Positions 61,503-64,000 of a stretch of 64,000 bases of DNA are shown here, piece by piece. The position numbers and the translations under genes are program-made. The notes below the pieces were generated by a model that saw only the letters and a program-made list of their open reading frames with translations, was not told the DNA's origin and searched no databases. Every line of letters begins with the position of its first letter. Positions within the stretch are counted from its first letter, which is position 1. Source of the DNA: Lachnospiraceae bacterium OM04-12BH (GTDB taxonomy: Bacteria > Bacillota > Clostridia > Lachnospirales > Lachnospiraceae); assembly GCA_003490145.1 (NCBI GenBank), contig QULQ01000004.1, positions 211,056-275,055 of the forward strand, in the 5' to 3' direction.

Positions 61503-62990
61503 GTTAACGTCGGGTTAAATTGACCAAATACTGTCAGGCGAAAATCGCCCAAATTAGTCAAACGGAATCCACCAATCAAAAAAGTCATTGCTTTTCTTTG
61601 TGTTTCATTTACACTGATGTATGCCAATGCAACAGTCAAATCAAAACATGGAGAATAAAAACAATGACTTAACTGAAATAATAACACAAGCTTTAAATGA
61701 AATGAAGATGGAACTTGGTGAAAGTTTCAATATCGATAAGGTTAACCTGGCAGAACTTGAACGCCGCACAGGAATTACACGGACCAAGTTAAGGCGCTTA
61801 AAATCCAACGGGTTTATTGACAAACCACATGGTCTTACCGGTCGTAAAGCTGAACATACGGTTCTTAGTGGATATACAGCCGTTATCGATAACCTTCTTG
61901 GTAAATCCATTACAAATGCTTCTTTGATACATGAAAGGATCGGGGAATTGGGATATTCCGGTGGTCTGACATCTATAAAGGATTATATTGCACAGCACAG
62001 AGATCTCATTCCTGCGAAACGTCAGTTAGTTGCCCCTCAGGGCAGTCGTGGCACACGTTACCAGTCTGAGCCGGGAGAATCCTACCAGATGGACTGGGGA
62101 TTTGTAACGGTTGAAGATGACAAAGGCAATGAATATAAGGTTGCCTGCTTTGCCATGATCTGTCACTGCTGTGGTCAGAGATATATTGAATTCTTTCCGA
62201 ATGCCAAGCAGGAGAAGCTGTTTATCGGAATGATTCATGCTTTTCTGTTCATGGGTGTTCCCAGACATGTTCTTACCGATAACATGAAGAGTGTTGTTAC
62301 CGGAAGAGATGCACAGGGACATCCGATCTGGCAGAAGGACTACGAAATATTTATGGGTAACCTCTGCTTTGAGACAAAGCTGTGTAAGCCAAGGCACCCA
62401 TTTACCAAGGGAGCCGTAGAACGGCTGGTACGTTTTGTTAAAGAGAATTTCCTGCCGGGCCGTATTTTCAACGAACTCACGGATCTTAATTATGAAGCCA
62501 TACGCTGGTGTAATACACAGAACAACGTTTATCATAGAGCAGTTGACTGTGTTCCGAACGAAAGGCATATGTCAGAGTGCATGATCCATGCGTCAGTACT
62601 TGAAAACACCCATGAGCTTTCTTACTATTTATGCCCTGAGAGAACGATATCCTTCGATGGGTTCGTAAGCTATGAAGGAAGGCGTTTTGGTGTTCCTTAC
62701 TGGTATACAGAAAAAACCTGCCGTGTATTGCGTGATGGATATATTCTTTATATATATGACTCGAGAGCCTCACGTGTACTTGTTACACATAACGTTACCT
62801 GGAGCCGGAAAGACAGCTTCTGCAAGGATCAGTATGCCACCACTCAGCCGGAAGAACATCCAACGTCACCGGTAAATATCAGAATAAAGCAGATAAATCC
62901 TTCCTATTCTGTCAAGCCTAAATCTATTGATTTTACTGGCTTTGACGATTTTTATTTTACCTCAAACAAAAGCCGAGAGTGATAGATATC
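61503..62990 (+). mobile_element. IS21-type insertion sequence, incomplete (no istB)
   Basis: The left end starts near TGTTAACGTCGGG with several TGTCAGGCG/TTGACC-like subrepeats before istA. istA is complete, but no IstB ATPase gene follows, and no matching right inverted repeat was seen in the next 1 kb. Confidence 0.6.
61621..62982 (+). CDS. istA: IS21-family transposase IstA
   Basis: A 453-residue transposase: N-terminal HTH (LAELERRTGITRTKLRRLKS), an rve DDE domain with Asp in YQMDWGFVTV, Asp in HVLTDNMKSV and Glu in FTKGAVERLVRF, and a C-terminal Mu-type beta domain (YEGRRFGVPYWYTEKTCRVL). IS21 needs IstB for target choice; none is present. The start is uncertain (61621, 61627 or 61648), as no good ribosome site precedes any of them. 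Confidence 0.88.
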   Translation: MPMQQSNQNMENKNNDLTEIITQALNEMKMELGESFNIDKVNLAELERRTGITRTKLRRLKSNGFIDKPHGLTGRKAEHTVLSGYTAVIDNLLGKSITNASLIHERIGELGYSGGLTSIKDYIAQHRDLIPAKRQLVAPQGSRGTRYQSEPGESYQMDWGFVTVEDDKGNEYKVACFAMICHCCGQRYIEFFPNAKQEKLFIGMIHAFLFMGVPRHVLTDNMKSVVTGRDAQGHPIWQKDYEIFMGNLCFETKLCKPRHPFTKGAVERLVRFVKENFLPGRIFNELTDLNYEAIRWCNTQNNVYHRAVDCVPNERHMSECMIHASVLENTHELSYYLCPERTISFDGFVSYEGRRFGVPYWYTEKTCRVLRDGYILYIYDSRASRVLVTHNVTWSRKDSFCKDQYATTQPEEHPTSPVNIRIKQINPSYSVKPKSIDFTGFDDFYFTSNKSRE

Positions 62991-63065
62991 GTAGTATCAT
63001 GTACCGAATAGTTGATAAATAAGTATAGCTAATAAAGCATCCTTTTAGTTTGCTTTATAAAGGCT

Positions 63066-63377
63066 ATTTTCCCTCTGATCAACTATGATGATGAACCTTC
63101 CGTGTCTAAGGGGATCATTGCTGATGGCGTATCCGGTCTGAATGAAGCACTTGCAGCACTTGCTGAACAGAATATTCAGATGATTTACACTACTACTCAT
63201 CAGGTGCTTGCTCAGGGAAACTTTGTACTGGCAGTAAGTGAAGGTACCTTTGGTGATAAACCAACTGCCTACTATGATCTTTGGAGAGTAGAAAATGGCA
63301 AGATCGCCGAGCATTGGGATGTAATGGAAACGATTGCCGATGAATCTACATGGCAGAACCAGAATGGAAAATTCTAA
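63066..63377 (+). pseudogene. NTF2-like/SnoaL-type protein, 5'-truncated
   Basis: About 104 residues of an NTF2-fold protein: GVSGLNEALAALAEQ, THQVLAQGNFVLAVSEGTFG and the family-typical YYDLWRVENGKIAEHWDVME. The N-terminal helix and start are missing; in-frame sequence upstream runs into the end of the IS21 remnant. Intact relatives are about 125-140 residues and are often small-molecule enzymes of unknown substrate. Confidence 0.75.
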
Positions 63378-63388
63378 TAAATTTTAAT

Positions 63389-63424
63389 AAAAGTCCTCCT
63401 TCAAAAATAGTAAGGGGGACTTTT
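63389..63424 (+). terminator. Terminator of the NTF2-like remnant
   Basis: AAAAGTCCTCCTT and AAGGGGGACTTTT form a stem (one G-U) with a ten-base loop and T-run. Confidence 0.85.
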
Positions 63425-63476
63425 ATCATATGTTTAACAGAAAATATTAAAGTTCAAGTGAATCTTCTGCATCAAC

Positions 63477-63683
63477 CTACATCTGTAAATTTCCATCAAG
63501 ATATAATCTTGCATATTCCAGTGGTTCGTCAATAGCAAGTGCATTTAATGCACAGTCTGATCCAGGCGTGGTTTTTAAATCTTTTTCGGCTTCCCAGCAG
63601 TCAATGCGAAGCATATAGCCAACATTTATATAAATGTCAATGCTGTTTCGTTGTGGATTGTATTCTGCAAATATTGTTCTCAT
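63477..63683 (-). CDS. DUF6061 family protein
   Basis: A 68-residue protein, MRTIFAEYNPQRNSIDIYIN at the start and IDEPLEYARLYLDGNLQM at the end, related to the 82-residue protein at 54155-54403. Function unknown. ATG 63683 follows AAGGAGATAGGATACG. The two copies flank the 54-64 kb accessory block. Confidence 0.7.
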   Translation of the reverse strand: MRTIFAEYNPQRNSIDIYINVGYMLRIDCWEAEKDLKTTPGSDCALNALAIDEPLEYARLYLDGNLQM

Positions 63684-64000
63684 CGTATCCTATCTCCTTA
63701 TTGTTCAATCAATCATTTGCGACAAAAATTAGAAGCATTTCAATCAGTTCACCATGTCACTTTTATTTTGTGTTATACTGTTTTATAGATTTTTCTTGCC
63801 CTTGTATTTGCCCTTATCAGAGTTCGTAAACACTGGTGGGACGATATAACACAAGGGAAACAATAAGGGAAAGCTCACCTGCGACAAATCCAGTGTTTTC
63901 AATGGTTTGCGGAGAATTTAATAACAAAATATAACAGTTATTATAAAATGTACCCTATAGATTAGACAGCTTGAGTTTTTAAAACCCTTACCATTAGACA
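63684..64000. other. Non-coding end of the window
   Basis: A/T-rich with an inverted repeat AAACACTGG / CCAGTGTTT (about 63827 and 63889), repeated TGCGACAAA motifs (63718 and 63879) and ATAACA-rich stretches near 63920. No gene is supported; it looks like an element edge. Confidence 0.4.

Noticed and set aside
39908..63890. TTTGTCGCAG at the left end of the mobilizable element and TGCGACAAA near 63718 and 63879 as terminal inverted repeats
   Set aside because: The match is only 8-9 bp and includes 24 kb of unrelated cargo; chance cannot be excluded.
1..64000. CRISPR arrays or rRNA genes
   Set aside because: No regularly spaced direct repeats of CRISPR size and no rRNA-like sequence were seen.

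Overview
The window looks like a chromosome segment of a gut Firmicute of the Lachnospiraceae type. Evidence: the gene content and order (alaS-rpsU, scpA-scpB-dacF, a Na+-pumping decarboxylase operon, BaiN/HI0933-like flavoprotein, yvcK), purine-rich Shine-Dalgarno sites, TTG/GTG starts, and class-typical mobile elements. The genus cannot be fixed from sequence alone.

Positions 1-22,635 are a conserved chromosomal backbone, all on the + strand: 3' part of alaS, rpsU, an ABC_trans_CmpB membrane protein, two D,D-carboxypeptidases, a metallophosphoesterase, an aldo/keto reductase, deoC, scpA-scpB, an asparaginase-like protein, a five-gene biotin-dependent decarboxylase operon (two different carboxyltransferases, lipoprotein-type gamma subunit, biotin carrier, Na+ pump beta), a membrane-anchored amidase, TetR and RpiR regulators, a flavoprotein, a lipoprotein, yvcK and a membrane GGDEF protein.

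Positions 22,636-39,900 are accessory. Three separate copies of the first ~10-16 codons of a low-molecular-weight protein-tyrosine-phosphatase gene (at 22,974, 38,227 and 39,819) mark what appears to be a repeatedly used integration site. Between them lie remnants of defence genes (an Abi_2/AbiF fragment behind a small promoter-terminator RNA unit, and a YhcG fragment), an mgtE gene with an apparent internal deletion behind a leader-peptide attenuator, a ROK-controlled hydantoinase/oxoprolinase-type catabolic operon of unknown substrate (permease, HyuA, HExxH protein, flavoprotein, SGNH hydrolase, Zn-alcohol dehydrogenase), a tyrosine-recombinase remnant, an unassigned three-gene GIY-YIG/soluble/membrane operon that is a candidate defence system, and an AlbA_2 ATP-binding regulator.

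Positions ~39,900-54,150 form an integrative mobilizable element: large serine recombinase, TnpW-like protein, MobV relaxase with a recognisable oriT, small HTH protein, P4-type helicase, CHC2 primase, DUF6076 protein, sigma-like protein, and a BceAB-type peptide-antibiotic ABC transporter with its BceRS two-component system as cargo.

Positions 54,150-64,000 are a patchwork of accessory genes: DUF6061 proteins, an HTH-AAA-PD-(D/E)XK fusion, an XRE regulator, a DIP1984-like protein behind an RBS-containing hairpin, a tRNA-Thr-like structure, an IS3 fragment abutting a frameshifted araC-type regulator, a MATE exporter, a solitary IS21-type istA, and a truncated NTF2-like gene. No CRISPR array or rRNA was seen.
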